From Thioclava sp. GXIMD4216 (GTDB lineage Bacteria > Pseudomonadota > Alphaproteobacteria > Rhodobacterales > Rhodobacteraceae), in contig NZ_CP149926.1 of the NCBI RefSeq assembly GCF_037949285.1, forward strand, positions 62,001 through 126,000: 64,000 bases of DNA, read 5' to 3'. Made by a program: the position numbers and the translations under genes. The notes under the pieces are model-generated. The model worked only from the letters and a program-made list of their open reading frames with translations. It made no database searches and was not told the origin of the DNA. Of this stretch, positions 54,389 through 63,242 are shown in pieces. The stretch's first letter is position 1, and every line of letters starts with the position of its first letter.

Positions 54389-56098
54389 ATGGCACGTCAC
54401 CTCGTCACCTCGGCGATTCCCTATATCAACGGCATCAAGCACCTCGGGAATCTCGTCGGCTCGCAGCTTCCGGCGGATCTTTTCGCCCGCTACCAGCGTG
54501 CGCGCGGCAATGAGGTCATGTTCATCTGCGCCACCGACGAACATGGCACCCCCGCCGAGCTGGCCGCCCAGAAGGCCGGCAAGCCCGTGGCCGAGTATTG
54601 CGCGGAAATGCACGCGGTGCAGGCCCGTATCGCGGAAGGTTTCCGCCTGAGCTTTGACCACTTCGGGCGGTCTTCCAGCACTCAGAACCGTGCGCTGACC
54701 CAAGCCTTCGCCAAGCGCCTGTTCGATATGGGGCTGATCCGCGAAGTCTCTGAAAAGCAGATGTATTCCAACGCCGATGGCCGCTTCCTGCCGGACCGCT
54801 ATATCGAGGGCACCTGCCCCAATTGCGGCTATGACAGCGCGCGCGGCGACCAATGCGACAATTGCACCAAGCAACTCGATCCGGTCGATCTGATCAACCC
54901 GCGCTCGGTGATCTCGGGCTCGACCGATCTGGAAATGCGCGAAACGAAGCACCTCTTCCTGCGCCAGTCGGCCATGAAGGACAAGCTCGACGCCTGGATC
55001 GACAGCAAGACCGACTGGCCGGTGCTGACCACCTCGATTGCCAAGAAGTGGCTGCATGACGGCGACGGGTTGCAGGACCGCGGCATCACGCGCGATCTCA
55101 GCTGGGGTGTGCCTGCGCAATTCGAGGACGCGCCTTGGGAAGGCATGGAAGGCAAGGTCTTCTACGTCTGGTTCGACGCGCCGATCGAATATATCGCGGG
55201 CACGCAGGAATGGGCCGAGGCCTCGGGCGGCGATTGGGAGCGCTGGTGGCGCACCGATAAAGGCGCCGAGGATGTGACCTATACCCAGTTCATGGGCAAG
55301 GATAACGTCCCCTTCCACACGCTCTCCTTCCCCGCGACAATCCTTGGTTCGGACGAGCCGTGGAAGCTGGTGGATTACATCAAATCCTTCAACTACCTCA
55401 ATTATGATGGTGGCCAGTTCTCGACCTCGCGCGGGCGTGGCGTCTTCATGGATCAGGCGCTTGAAATCCTGCCGTCGGATTACTGGCGCTGGTGGCTTCT
55501 CTCGCACGCCCCCGAGTCGGCGGATGCCGAATTCACTTGGGAGAATTTCCAGGTATCGGTGAATAAGGATCTGGCCGATGTGCTGGGGAATTTCGTCTCG
55601 CGGATCACCAAATTCACCCGTTCCAAATTCGGGGAAGCGATCCCCGAGGGCGGCGATTGGGGCGAGGCAGGCGAGGCGCTGATTGCCGAGCTGACCACCC
55701 GCATCCGCGACTACGAGCGCTTCATGGAGGCCAAAGAGGTCCGCAAGGCCGCAGCCGAGCTGCGCGCGATCTGGGTGGCGGGCAATGAATATCTGCAATC
55801 CTCGGCGCCTTGGTCGGTGTTCAAGACCGATCCGGTGCAGGCGGGCGCGATTGCACGTCTGGCGCTGAACCTCGTGCCGCTTTACGCGGTGCTCTCGGCA
55901 CCCTTCATCCCCGATGCGGCAGCGTCCATGCTGGAAGGCATGCATGCAACCGACCAAACCTGGCCCGAGGATGTGGCCGCCGCCGTACGCGCCCTGCCCG
56001 AAGGCCATGCCTTCACCACGCCGGACGTGCTGTTTGGCAAGATCTCGGACGAAGAGCGCGAGGATTGGCAAAGCCGCTTTGCGGGCATCCGCACCTGA
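54389..56098 (+). CDS. metG: Methionyl-tRNA synthetase
   Basis: A 569-residue class I synthetase charging tRNA-Met. The HIGH-type signature is [15 protein letters not shown] and the KMSKS equivalent appears as [12 protein letters not shown], a changed form found in alphaproteobacterial-type MetG. A zinc-binding segment has [17 protein letters not shown]. The C-terminal tail lacks the tRNA-binding extension. GAAAGGCGG precedes the ATG at 54389. A bidirectional terminator follows. Confidence 0.96.
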   Translation: MARHLVTSAIPYINGIKHLGNLVGSQLPADLFARYQRARGNEVMFICATDEHGTPAELAAQKAGKPVAEYCAEMHAVQARIAEGFRLSFDHFGRSSSTQNRALTQAFAKRLFDMGLIREVSEKQMYSNADGRFLPDRYIEGTCPNCGYDSARGDQCDNCTKQLDPVDLINPRSVISGSTDLEMRETKHLFLRQSAMKDKLDAWIDSKTDWPVLTTSIAKKWLHDGDGLQDRGITRDLSWGVPAQFEDAPWEGMEGKVFYVWFDAPIEYIAGTQEWAEASGGDWERWWRTDKGAEDVTYTQFMGKDNVPFHTLSFPATILGSDEPWKLVDYIKSFNYLNYDGGQFSTSRGRGVFMDQALEILPSDYWRWWLLSHAPESADAEFTWENFQVSVNKDLADVLGNFVSRITKFTRSKFGEAIPEGGDWGEAGEALIAELTTRIRDYERFMEAKEVRKAAAELRAIWVAGNEYLQSSAPWSVFKTDPVQAGAIARLALNLVPLYAVLSAPFIPDAAASMLEGMHATDQTWPEDVAAAVRALPEGHAFTTPDVLFGKISDEEREDWQSRFAGIRT

Positions 56099-56116
56099 GC
56101 CAATGCTCCGGACATG

Positions 56117-56148
56117 AAAAAACGGCGGGCCGATGCGCCCGCCGTTTT
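56117..56148. terminator. Bidirectional intrinsic terminator between metG and lysR-type gene
   Basis: AAAACGGCGGGC (56119-56130) pairs perfectly with GCCCGCCGTTTT (56137-56148), with T-runs on both sides. It serves metG from the left and the LysR-type gene from the right. Confidence 0.92.
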
Positions 56149-56180
56149 GCATTTCGGCCCGAGGTCAGGCCGAGACCCGA

Positions 56181-57071
56181 TCAGCCATTGGCCTGATGGA
56201 TCGAGGCCAGACATTGCGCCATAAATTTCACCGGCGTGCTGGCGCGGTCCACATCGCGATAGACCAGATCAAGCGAGACCTTGCGGCGGCTGACCCCGCC
56301 TGCATTCAGCATCACCAGATCACCGCGTTCCAGCTGACCGGAGATCAGCTCGGTCGGCAACCAGCCGAAACACATGCCCCGCTCGACCGCCGCCACGGCG
56401 CTTTCCAGCGAGGAGACCGTCCAGATACGGCCATGCGGGCGGTCCACCTCGGTGCCGTCCAGCCGGTTCTCGCGGATGAAAACGCGCAGATGCCGCGCCA
56501 TCTCGGCCTGTGTCAGGCTGTGATGGGCATTGGCCAGAGGGTGATCCTTGCGCGCCACCAGCGCGAAATCCATCTCGCAGATCCGCTGGCCGACAACAGG
56601 GCAAAGCTCGGGCAGAACCACGGCCAGATCAAAGGGCAGGCTCATGAATTCCGACATTTCCAGACGCACCGTCTCGTGGATATCCACCAGAACATCGGGA
56701 AATTTCACCTGAAGCTGCTGCAGCGCCTCGCCCAGCCATTCGCGCGGGAAAAGGGCATCGACCAGCAGGCGGACCTGAAGCGGTCCGGTGCCGGATTCCG
56801 CCCGTGCGGCCGTCTCGACCGAAACCAGCTCGTCGATCAGCGGCGAGACCTCGGCCAGCAACAGCTTGCCATGCTCGGTCAGAACCGCGCGGCGGCCCTG
56901 CATCTCCATAATCGGGAAGCCCAGAGATTCCTGTAGCTTGGACACCGAATAGCTGATCGCGGACTGGCTCCGCTCCAGGCTGATCGCCGCCTCGGCAAAG
57001 CTGCCGCATTCCACAACGCGCCGCAAGATGGCCCAATGTTCGAGGTTGGTCTTCGGAATGCTCGACGGCAT
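56181..57071 (-). CDS. LysR family transcriptional regulator
   Basis: A 296-residue LysR regulator with the HTH HWAILRRVVECGSFAEAAISLERSQSAISYSVSKLQESLG (in part; residues about 7-46) and a C-terminal effector domain. The target is not clear: it is on the same strand as, and downstream of, the MATE efflux gene, with 83 bases between, and may regulate that pump. No divergent partner is present. Confidence 0.9.
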   Translation of the reverse strand: MPSSIPKTNLEHWAILRRVVECGSFAEAAISLERSQSAISYSVSKLQESLGFPIMEMQGRRAVLTEHGKLLLAEVSPLIDELVSVETAARAESGTGPLQVRLLVDALFPREWLGEALQQLQVKFPDVLVDIHETVRLEMSEFMSLPFDLAVVLPELCPVVGQRICEMDFALVARKDHPLANAHHSLTQAEMARHLRVFIRENRLDGTEVDRPHGRIWTVSSLESAVAAVERGMCFGWLPTELISGQLERGDLVMLNAGGVSRRKVSLDLVYRDVDRASTPVKFMAQCLASIHQANG

Positions 57072-57154
57072 ATGGTCCTCATCGCTTTGTTATGCGCGCA
57101 TTGAACGGCCTTCGGCGGTGATGCGCAAGATCTGGCTGTCGATCTGGCTTCGGA

Positions 57155-58630
57155 TCATTGCGTCCTTTCGTGGGACAGCGTGGCCGAAGCAGGATCGGGC
57201 TGGGTATCGCTGGGATTGGCAATAGGAGGCTTTGGCGGGGTGTGCAATCCACCTGCGGGCCCGTCCTGCCAGCGACCGAAGCGATAATACAACACCGCCA
57301 TCAGCATCGTGGCGCAGAAGGCGGTCGGGAAGCTCCACCAGATCGCATCGGTGCCAAGCACCGGATGCATCAGCTCGACAAAGCCCAGCCGCACCGGATA
57401 AAGCGACACCGCCAGAATGACCAGCGGCCAGACCACACGCCCGTTGGCCCGCACCGTGCCGAACAGCACCTGACTGACCCCGAAGGCGACAAAGCCCCAT
57501 GTCGCCACCAGAAGCGCATGCTGACCGATCTCCATCGCCGCCCCCTGCCCGTCGAGAAAGATCGCCAGCGCATAGCGGTCCACCAGCAACAGCAGAGCCA
57601 CCAGCCCGCCGGTCAGTACCATATTGAAGACGATCCCGATACGGGTGATCCGCGAGACACGATCAAACCGGCCCGCCCCGATATTCTGCGCCGCCATTGC
57701 CGACACCGCCGCCCCCAGCGCCATCGCGGGCATCTGCACATAGGTCCAGATCTGCTGCACCGCACCGTAAGCCGCCGTGGTCTCCACGCCCTCGCGATTG
57801 ATCAGGCGCAGCACCGTCAGCGCGGCGGTGGTCACCACCACCATCTGCAGGCCGATGGGTAGGCCCTTGGCAAGGATCTGGCGCAGGATCTGCGGATCGG
57901 GCCGCAGAAAGCGCAGCTCGCCCCCGCGCAGGCGCAGCGGCAAGTCCCGCAGATAGATATAGACCAGCATCGCCACCAGCGAGGTGTAATTGGCCAGCCC
58001 CAGACTAATCGCCGATCCGCCGATGCCCAGCTTCGGCAGCGGCCCGACCCCAAGGATCAGCAGCGGGTTGATCACCGCCGCCAGCAGCACCGCCAGAATC
58101 ATGAAATAGAGCGGCGTCACCGAATCCCCCGACCCGCGCAGGGTCATCATCAGCATGGTCTGCATCAGGATGCCTGGCATGGCGACAAAGGTCAGTTGCA
58201 GATAGCTACGGGCCAGATCCCCGATCTGCGGATCGGTCCCCAGCAACGCCAGCAGATGCGGCGCGGCGAAATACCCCGCCACGGCCACCACGACCGCCAG
58301 CGGAAAAAAGCAGCCCACCGCCGTGCCGACGATCCGGCGGGCCTCGCACAGGCTGCCACGCCCGATGGCCTGACCGATCAGAATGGTGGCCGCCATGCCG
58401 AACCCGAAGACAAAGCTGACCAGCAGGAACATGATCAGGTTGCCATTGGTGGTGGCCGCCAGCGCTGTCTCGCCCAGCAGGTTGCCCACCCAAGCCGAGT
58501 CGATCGACCCGCCTGCCGATTGCAGCACCGAAGAGCCCAGCGTCGGCAGGGCAAACATAGCCAGCGCCCAGGGAATAGAGCCGGAAACAAGAGCGTTTGA
58601 AGAGGTCTTGCCTGAGGGTCCACGCGACAT
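57155..58630 (-). CDS. MATE family efflux transporter
   Basis: A 491-residue multidrug and toxin extrusion protein with about twelve helices in two halves; the first begins PWALAMFALPTLGSSVLQSAGGSIDSAWVG (in part) and the second KGLPIGLQMVVVTTAALTVLRL. MATE proteins expel cationic drugs or metabolites with sodium or protons. The start at 58630 follows ACGGAG; earlier reading to 58681 lacks support. Downstream lies a LysR regulator on the same strand. Confidence 0.9.
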   Translation of the reverse strand: MSRGPSGKTSSNALVSGSIPWALAMFALPTLGSSVLQSAGGSIDSAWVGNLLGETALAATTNGNLIMFLLVSFVFGFGMAATILIGQAIGRGSLCEARRIVGTAVGCFFPLAVVVAVAGYFAAPHLLALLGTDPQIGDLARSYLQLTFVAMPGILMQTMLMMTLRGSGDSVTPLYFMILAVLLAAVINPLLILGVGPLPKLGIGGSAISLGLANYTSLVAMLVYIYLRDLPLRLRGGELRFLRPDPQILRQILAKGLPIGLQMVVVTTAALTVLRLINREGVETTAAYGAVQQIWTYVQMPAMALGAAVSAMAAQNIGAGRFDRVSRITRIGIVFNMVLTGGLVALLLLVDRYALAIFLDGQGAAMEIGQHALLVATWGFVAFGVSQVLFGTVRANGRVVWPLVILAVSLYPVRLGFVELMHPVLGTDAIWWSFPTAFCATMLMAVLYYRFGRWQDGPAGGLHTPPKPPIANPSDTQPDPASATLSHERTQ

Positions 58631-58701
58631 AAAGGGCTCCGTCTGTTCTTTGCAGCTCATCCAGATAGCGTCATCCGGCACGAAGTCATCCGCTTTGCAA
58701 C

Positions 58702-59682
58702 TCAGGCCCGTTCAACAGGGTGCGCGCCCATCGCCACCAGCACGATCTCGCCCTGCCATTCGCCACGGATCGCGTCTGCCGCAGCCCAGGACCGCTGCCC
58801 CGACCGGCAGGCCAGAACCAACCGCTTGCGCGGCCCGAACAGCGCCATCGTCCGAAGGTCTTCCACGCCCAGCCGATGCGCCTGCGGATGCGCCAGCGGA
58901 CCTTCCTCCTCGGCGCGCAGATCGATGATCAGATCCTCCGCCGACATCGCTTCGGGAGCAATGAAGCGCGGCGCGTATTCGGGTTCGGGCGCGGTGTGGA
59001 ACACAAAACCGCCAAAGCGCCACGAAACCGCATCAAAGCTGCTGACCCGCCCCAGAGGGCTTTCACCGAAACCGGTCAGCACCGCCAGCGCCATCTGGGC
59101 CTGTAACGCGCCGATCACCCCCACAATCGGCCCCAGTACCCCATCCGCAGCACAGCTGCCCAACCGCTGTGGCAGATCGGGAAAGACCGCACGCAGCGAG
59201 GGCGCATTGGCACAGAACCCGCCGACATAGCCCTCGGTCCCCACGACAGACGCCGAGATCAGCGGCACACGGTTTTCAAGACACTGGTCCGACAGGATAT
59301 AGCTGGCCGCGAAACTATCGGCACAATCCAGCACCAGATCGCAGCCTGCCATATGATGCGCGACATTGGCAGGGCTCAACGCCTGCGGCACAGGGTCCAG
59401 CACCACGTCGGGGTTGAGATCCGCCATATGGGCCGCCGCGGCCAGCACCTTGGACCGGCCGATATCGCTTTCGCGAAACAGAGTCTGCCGGTGCAGGTTG
59501 GAGCGGCTGACATGATCGGCATCCAGCAGGCGGATATAGCCCACCCCCGCGCCCACCAGATAGTGCAGCACCGGCGCCCCCAGCCCGCCAGCCCCCACCA
59601 CCAGCACCCGCGCCTCCTGCAGCCGCGCCTGTGCCGCCTCTCCGAAGCCCGGCACGGCGATCTGGCGGGCATAGCGGGTCAT
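58702..59682 (-). CDS. thiF: ThiF/MoeB-type adenylyltransferase with rhodanese domain
   Basis: A 326-residue E1-like enzyme with the ATP-binding GAGGLGAPVLHYLVGAGVG and the catalytic-Asp loop (LVLDCADSFAASY), and a C-terminal rhodanese-like domain (about 245-326) whose loop CRSGQRS holds the catalytic Cys. It adenylates the C-terminus of ThiS for sulfur loading. The typical zinc cysteines of ThiF/MoeB are not clearly seen. It overlaps the thiE stop by 4 bases (ATGA) and is the last gene of the thi operon. MoeB is an alternative, but the operon decides for ThiF. Confidence 0.9.
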   Translation of the reverse strand: MTRYARQIAVPGFGEAAQARLQEARVLVVGAGGLGAPVLHYLVGAGVGYIRLLDADHVSRSNLHRQTLFRESDIGRSKVLAAAAHMADLNPDVVLDPVPQALSPANVAHHMAGCDLVLDCADSFAASYILSDQCLENRVPLISASVVGTEGYVGGFCANAPSLRAVFPDLPQRLGSCAADGVLGPIVGVIGALQAQMALAVLTGFGESPLGRVSSFDAVSWRFGGFVFHTAPEPEYAPRFIAPEAMSAEDLIIDLRAEEEGPLAHPQAHRLGVEDLRTMALFGPRKRLVLACRSGQRSWAAADAIRGEWQGEIVLVAMGAHPVERA

Positions 59683-60272
59683 CGGGTGACCTCCAGCCAC
59701 TGCCGCAGCCGTGCCTCCGGGTCGGCATTGAGGGTGATATCGGTCACCACCGACACGCAATCCGCCCCTGCTGCAAAGGCCAGAGGCGCGCGTTCCACCG
59801 ACAGCCCGCCAATGGCCACCAAGGGCACCCCTTGGCACAGCTGCTTCCATCGGGTCAGTGTCTCGACCCCCTGCTGATGCCATTTCATCTTTTTCAGGAT
59901 CGTCGGCCAGACCGGCCCCAACGCGACATAATCGGGACGCGCCGCCAGAGCGCGCGCCAGCTCGTCCTCGTCATGGGTGGAAAGGCCCAGCTTCAGCCCC
60001 GCCGCGCGGATCGCCGCCAGATCGGCGGTCTCAAGGTCTTCCTGCCCCAGATGCAGCCAGTTGCAGCCCAGCTCGATGGCCAGCTCCCAATGGTCATTCA
60101 CCACCATCTGCGCCCCATGCGCGCGGCACAGGTCACGCCCCTCGGCCAGCAGAGCGCGCAAACGGTCCTGCGGCTGGTCCTTGATCCGCAACTGGACGAA
60201 TTCCACCCCCAAGGGCAGCGCGCGACGCAGCCAGTCGGGGTGATCGAAGATGGGATAGAAACGCGGGATCAT
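59679..60272 (-). CDS. thiE: Thiamine phosphate synthase
   Basis: A 197-residue TIM-barrel enzyme joining HMP-diphosphate to the thiazole phosphate to make thiamine phosphate. Family signs are [43 protein letters not shown] and the GPVWPTILK loop, with [13 protein letters not shown] at the phosphate site. It overlaps both thiG and thiF by 4 bases. Confidence 0.94.
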   Translation of the reverse strand: MIPRFYPIFDHPDWLRRALPLGVEFVQLRIKDQPQDRLRALLAEGRDLCRAHGAQMVVNDHWELAIELGCNWLHLGQEDLETADLAAIRAAGLKLGLSTHDEDELARALAARPDYVALGPVWPTILKKMKWHQQGVETLTRWKQLCQGVPLVAIGGLSVERAPLAFAAGADCVSVVTDITLNADPEARLRQWLEVTR

Positions 60273-61042
60273 GCCAGCACCGCCATGCCGATCACCGGCG
60301 TCGAGGGCTGGGCCATATCGCGTGGCTCCATCGGGTCCGCCTCATAGGCCAGCCGCCCTGCCTCCAGGGCGCGCGCAAACCCTTCGGCCATTTTCACGGG
60401 GTCTCCGGCTTTAGCCACCGCCGTGTTCAGAAGCACCGCGTCAAAGCCCATCTCCATCGCGGCGGCGGCATGGCTGGGCAGGCCCAGACCCGCATCGATC
60501 ACCATCGGCACCTCGGGGAATTGCGCCCGCAGGCTTCGCAGCCCGTAGGGATTGTTCAACCCCAGCCCCGTGCCGATCGGCGCGCCCCACGGCATCAGCA
60601 CCTCGGCCCCTGCCTCCAAGAGCCTGCCGCCCAAGACGCCATCCTCGGTGGTATAGGGAAACACCTTGAACCCGTCTTGGGCCAGAATGCGGGTGGCCTC
60701 CAACAGGCCGAACGGATCGGGTTGCAGCGTGTCGGGATGGCCGATCACCTCCAGCTTGATCCAGTCCGTATCGAACACCTCGCGCGCCATATGGGCGGTG
60801 GTCACCGCCTCTTTGACCGAATGGCATCCGGCGGTATTGGGCAGCACGGGCACATCCAGCCCGCGGATCAGCTCCCAGAAGCCCGCGCCCGTGCCCGATC
60901 CGGCAGTCTCGCGGCGCAGAGACACGGTGGCAATCCCCGCGCCCGAGGCCGCAAAAGCCTGCGCCAGATCGCGGGGGCTGGGATAGTGCGAGGTGCCCAG
61001 CATCAACCGCGATGCCACCTCGGTTCCATAGAAAACCGGCAT
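60269..61042 (-). CDS. thiG: Thiazole synthase
   Basis: A 257-residue TIM-barrel enzyme that makes the thiazole phosphate ring from deoxyxylulose phosphate, dehydroglycine and sulfur on ThiS. The lysine forming the imine is in DWIKLEVIG; also present are [24 protein letters not shown] and [25 protein letters not shown] precedes the ATG at 61042. The longer reading to 61177 belongs to thiS in another frame. Confidence 0.96.
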   Translation of the reverse strand: MPVFYGTEVASRLMLGTSHYPSPRDLAQAFAASGAGIATVSLRRETAGSGTGAGFWELIRGLDVPVLPNTAGCHSVKEAVTTAHMAREVFDTDWIKLEVIGHPDTLQPDPFGLLEATRILAQDGFKVFPYTTEDGVLGGRLLEAGAEVLMPWGAPIGTGLGLNNPYGLRSLRAQFPEVPMVIDAGLGLPSHAAAAMEMGFDAVLLNTAVAKAGDPVKMAEGFARALEAGRLAYEADPMEPRDMAQPSTPVIGMAVLA

Positions 61043-61043
61043 G

Positions 61044-61241
61044 TTACCCTCCCTGACGGGGTGCAAGAATTTCCAGACGGTCGCCGTCGCGCAGGGCATG
61101 GCCCGTGCGGGCGGCCGAGGCCACGAAGACCTCGTTGACGGCGGTGGCCACACGGGCCTCGCCATAGCCCAGAACAACCAGCGCCTCGGCCAGTGTCGTG
61201 GCCTCGGCCTCGGCGGGGATTCCGTTGACGATCAGGCGCAT
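61044..61241 (-). CDS. thiS: Sulfur carrier protein ThiS
   Basis: A 65-residue ubiquitin-fold protein ending in GG, the residue pair that ThiF adenylates and that carries sulfur as thiocarboxylate to ThiG. The N-terminus [21 protein letters not shown] is typical. It overlaps the thiO stop by 10 bases and is one base from thiG. Confidence 0.95.
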   Translation of the reverse strand: MRLIVNGIPAEAEATTLAEALVVLGYGEARVATAVNEVFVASAARTGHALRDGDRLEILAPRQGG

Positions 61242-62233
61242 GGGGCCTCCTGTAGCAGGGGTTCAGACAGCAAAAGTTCCGAGTTTTGCCCGTCCAGCAG
61301 ATAATCGGCGGCGGTCATCGCCAGCGCGGGTGACATCAGATAGCCATGACGGAACAGCCCGTTGACAAAAACGCGGTCCGCGCCGACCACCACGCGCGGA
61401 ATGTTATCGGCAAATCCGGGGCGGGCATTGGCCCCAAGCTCCAGCACCTCGGCCTCGGCAAAGGCCGGATGCAGCGCGAAGGCGGCATTGAGCAGCTCGA
61501 CCGTCGAGCGCAGGGTCGATGGTCCGCGGCTGTCGCCTTCCAGCTGTGACGCCCCCAGCATGAAGATCCCGTTGCCCCGTGGCACGATATACAGCGGATA
61601 GCGCGGATGCAGCAGCCGCACGGGGCGCGACAGCCCGATCTGCGGGCAGCGCAGCACCACCATTTCCCCGCGCACCCCGCGCAGGGCGGGCAAGTGGTCG
61701 CGCGCCTCCAGCCCGCGACAATCGACAAGCCGTCCCTGATGCGGCGCGTCGGGCATGATCTCGACGCCCTTGTCCGCAAGCCCCTCGCGCAGGACGGCCA
61801 GCGCCACGCGCGGTTCGATATGGGCCTCGGTCCCGAAGAACAGGCCCCGTTCGTGGCGGTCGGCCAGATCGGGTTCCAGCGCGGCAATGCCCGCCGCATC
61901 CAGCCAGCAATGGCCATCGGTGCGGCGCGCAAAACGGTCCAGCTCGCGCCGGTCGCGCGCCAGCGTCACCACCAGAGTGCCCCGATGGGTCACCGGCACC
62001 CCTGCCTTGGCCCACCAGTCGGCCGCGCGCAGGCCGTGGCGCACCACGATCTCGTCGCTGATCTCGCTTTCGCAATGGGGTGCCAGCATCCCCCCTGCCC
62101 ACCAGCTACAGCCATGCGGTCCGGGGGCGCCATGCGGGTCGATGATCTGCACCCGTGCCCCGCGCGCGGTCAGCTCCTGCGCGGTGGTCAGCCCGGCCAC
62201 GCCCGCGCCCAGAATGGTGAAATCGATGCTCAT
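61232..62233 (-). CDS. thiO: Glycine oxidase
   Basis: A 333-residue FAD enzyme (DAO family) converting glycine to dehydroglycine for the thiazole ring. The FAD site GAGVAGLTTAQELTARG is at 9-25 and the C-terminal GLFRHGYLMSPALAMTAADYL binds flavin and substrate. It overlaps thiD by 4 bases and thiS by 10. The oxygen-using ThiO, rather than ThiH, fits an aerobic organism. Confidence 0.94.
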   Translation of the reverse strand: MSIDFTILGAGVAGLTTAQELTARGARVQIIDPHGAPGPHGCSWWAGGMLAPHCESEISDEIVVRHGLRAADWWAKAGVPVTHRGTLVVTLARDRRELDRFARRTDGHCWLDAAGIAALEPDLADRHERGLFFGTEAHIEPRVALAVLREGLADKGVEIMPDAPHQGRLVDCRGLEARDHLPALRGVRGEMVVLRCPQIGLSRPVRLLHPRYPLYIVPRGNGIFMLGASQLEGDSRGPSTLRSTVELLNAAFALHPAFAEAEVLELGANARPGFADNIPRVVVGADRVFVNGLFRHGYLMSPALAMTAADYLLDGQNSELLLSEPLLQEAPCA

Positions 62234-63033
62234 GCCAGAGCCTCCATCGGCCAGATTTCGTGGAAATGATGCACCGGCCCGTGGCCCTGCCCGATCTGCA
62301 ACCCCTGAGCGGCACGGATCGCGCCCTGCAGCCAGCCATGCGCGCGCGCCACCGCCTGCGGCAGCGGCTGCCCCAGTGCCAGCCCCGCCGCCACGGCCGA
62401 GGCCAGCGAACAGCCTGTGCCATGCGTGTGGCGCGTGGCGCAGCGGGGCGCGGTGAAATAAGAGACCTGCTCGGCCAGAAGAAGATCGGTGCAGACAGGC
62501 CCCGTCGCATGCCCGCCCTTCAGAAGCACCGCCTTCGGGCCAAGCGCCCGCAGCGCGCGGGCCTGCGCCTCATCGGCCTCCTGCGCCTCGGGCAGACCCA
62601 GAAGACAGGCGGCCTCGGGCAGGTTCGGGGTCAGCAGGCTTGCCAGCGGCAGCAGGTCGGATATCAGCGCCGCCACGGCCTCTTTGGCCAGCAGCGCATC
62701 ACCGGATTTGGCAATCATCACGGGGTCCAGCACCACAGGCCCTGCAAATCCCGCGATCTCTTCGGCCACCACCCGCACCAGCTCGGCCGAGCCCAGCATG
62801 CCGATCTTGATCGCATCGGCCCCGATATCGTCCAGGCAGGCGCGGATCTGGGCGCGCAGCATAGAGGGCGACATCAGCACCACATCCGTCACCCCGCGCG
62901 TGTTCTGCGCGGTCACGGCGGTGACGGCGCTCATGGCATAGACCCCCAGCGCCGAAGCCGCCTTGAGATCGGCCTGAAGCCCCGCGCCACCGCCCGAATC
63001 CGATCCTGCGATACTGAGAAGTTTCGCGACCAT
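62230..63033 (-). CDS. thiD: Hydroxymethylpyrimidine/phosphomethylpyrimidine kinase
   Basis: A 267-residue kinase phosphorylating HMP and HMP-phosphate. Signatures are AGSDSGGGAGLQADLKA at 9-25, the LDPVMIAKSGD segment and HGTGCSLASAVAAGLA. The first gene of the biosynthetic operon, following a TPP riboswitch. GGAGGAAGGG precedes the ATG at 63033. thiC, which makes HMP-phosphate, is not in the window. Confidence 0.96.
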   Translation of the reverse strand: MVAKLLSIAGSDSGGGAGLQADLKAASALGVYAMSAVTAVTAQNTRGVTDVVLMSPSMLRAQIRACLDDIGADAIKIGMLGSAELVRVVAEEIAGFAGPVVLDPVMIAKSGDALLAKEAVAALISDLLPLASLLTPNLPEAACLLGLPEAQEADEAQARALRALGPKAVLLKGGHATGPVCTDLLLAEQVSYFTAPRCATRHTHGTGCSLASAVAAGLALGQPLPQAVARAHGWLQGAIRAAQGLQIGQGHGPVHHFHEIWPMEALA

Positions 63034-63072
63034 ATCCCTTCCTCCAATTTCCCGGCATCTCGGCACGGGCGG

Positions 63073-63100
63073 AAAAAGGGGATGCAGAAAGGCTGCACCC
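63073..63100 (-). terminator. Riboswitch-linked intrinsic terminator before thiD
   Basis: On the minus strand, GGGTGCAG (63100-63093) pairs with CTGCATCCC (63087-63079) with one wobble, followed by C and TTTTT (63077-63073). It lies between the TPP aptamer and thiD and is probably the transcriptional off-state. Confidence 0.75.
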
Positions 63101-63112
63101 ATCGCTTTGGTT

Positions 63113-63196
63113 CCGTTCCCTACGCCGATACAAGCCGGATCAGGTTCGATGGGTTGGCGTGACGCCTCTCAGCCCCTCATAGGGGCACCCCAACGG
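63113..63196 (-). promoter_or_regulatory. TPP riboswitch controlling thiD-thiO-thiS-thiG-thiE-thiF
   Basis: The minus strand reads GGGGTGCCCC ... GGGGCTGAGAGG (conserved CTGAGA) ... ACCCATCGAACCTGATCCGG ... CGTAGGGAACGG, the full TPP aptamer. P1 pairs CCGTT (63196-63192) with AACGG (63117-63113). An intrinsic terminator follows, so control is probably at transcription. Confidence 0.95.
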
Positions 63197-63242
63197 ATTT
63201 GCGCCAAGCTAGACCTCGCGGCGCAGCGATACAAGAGGTCTT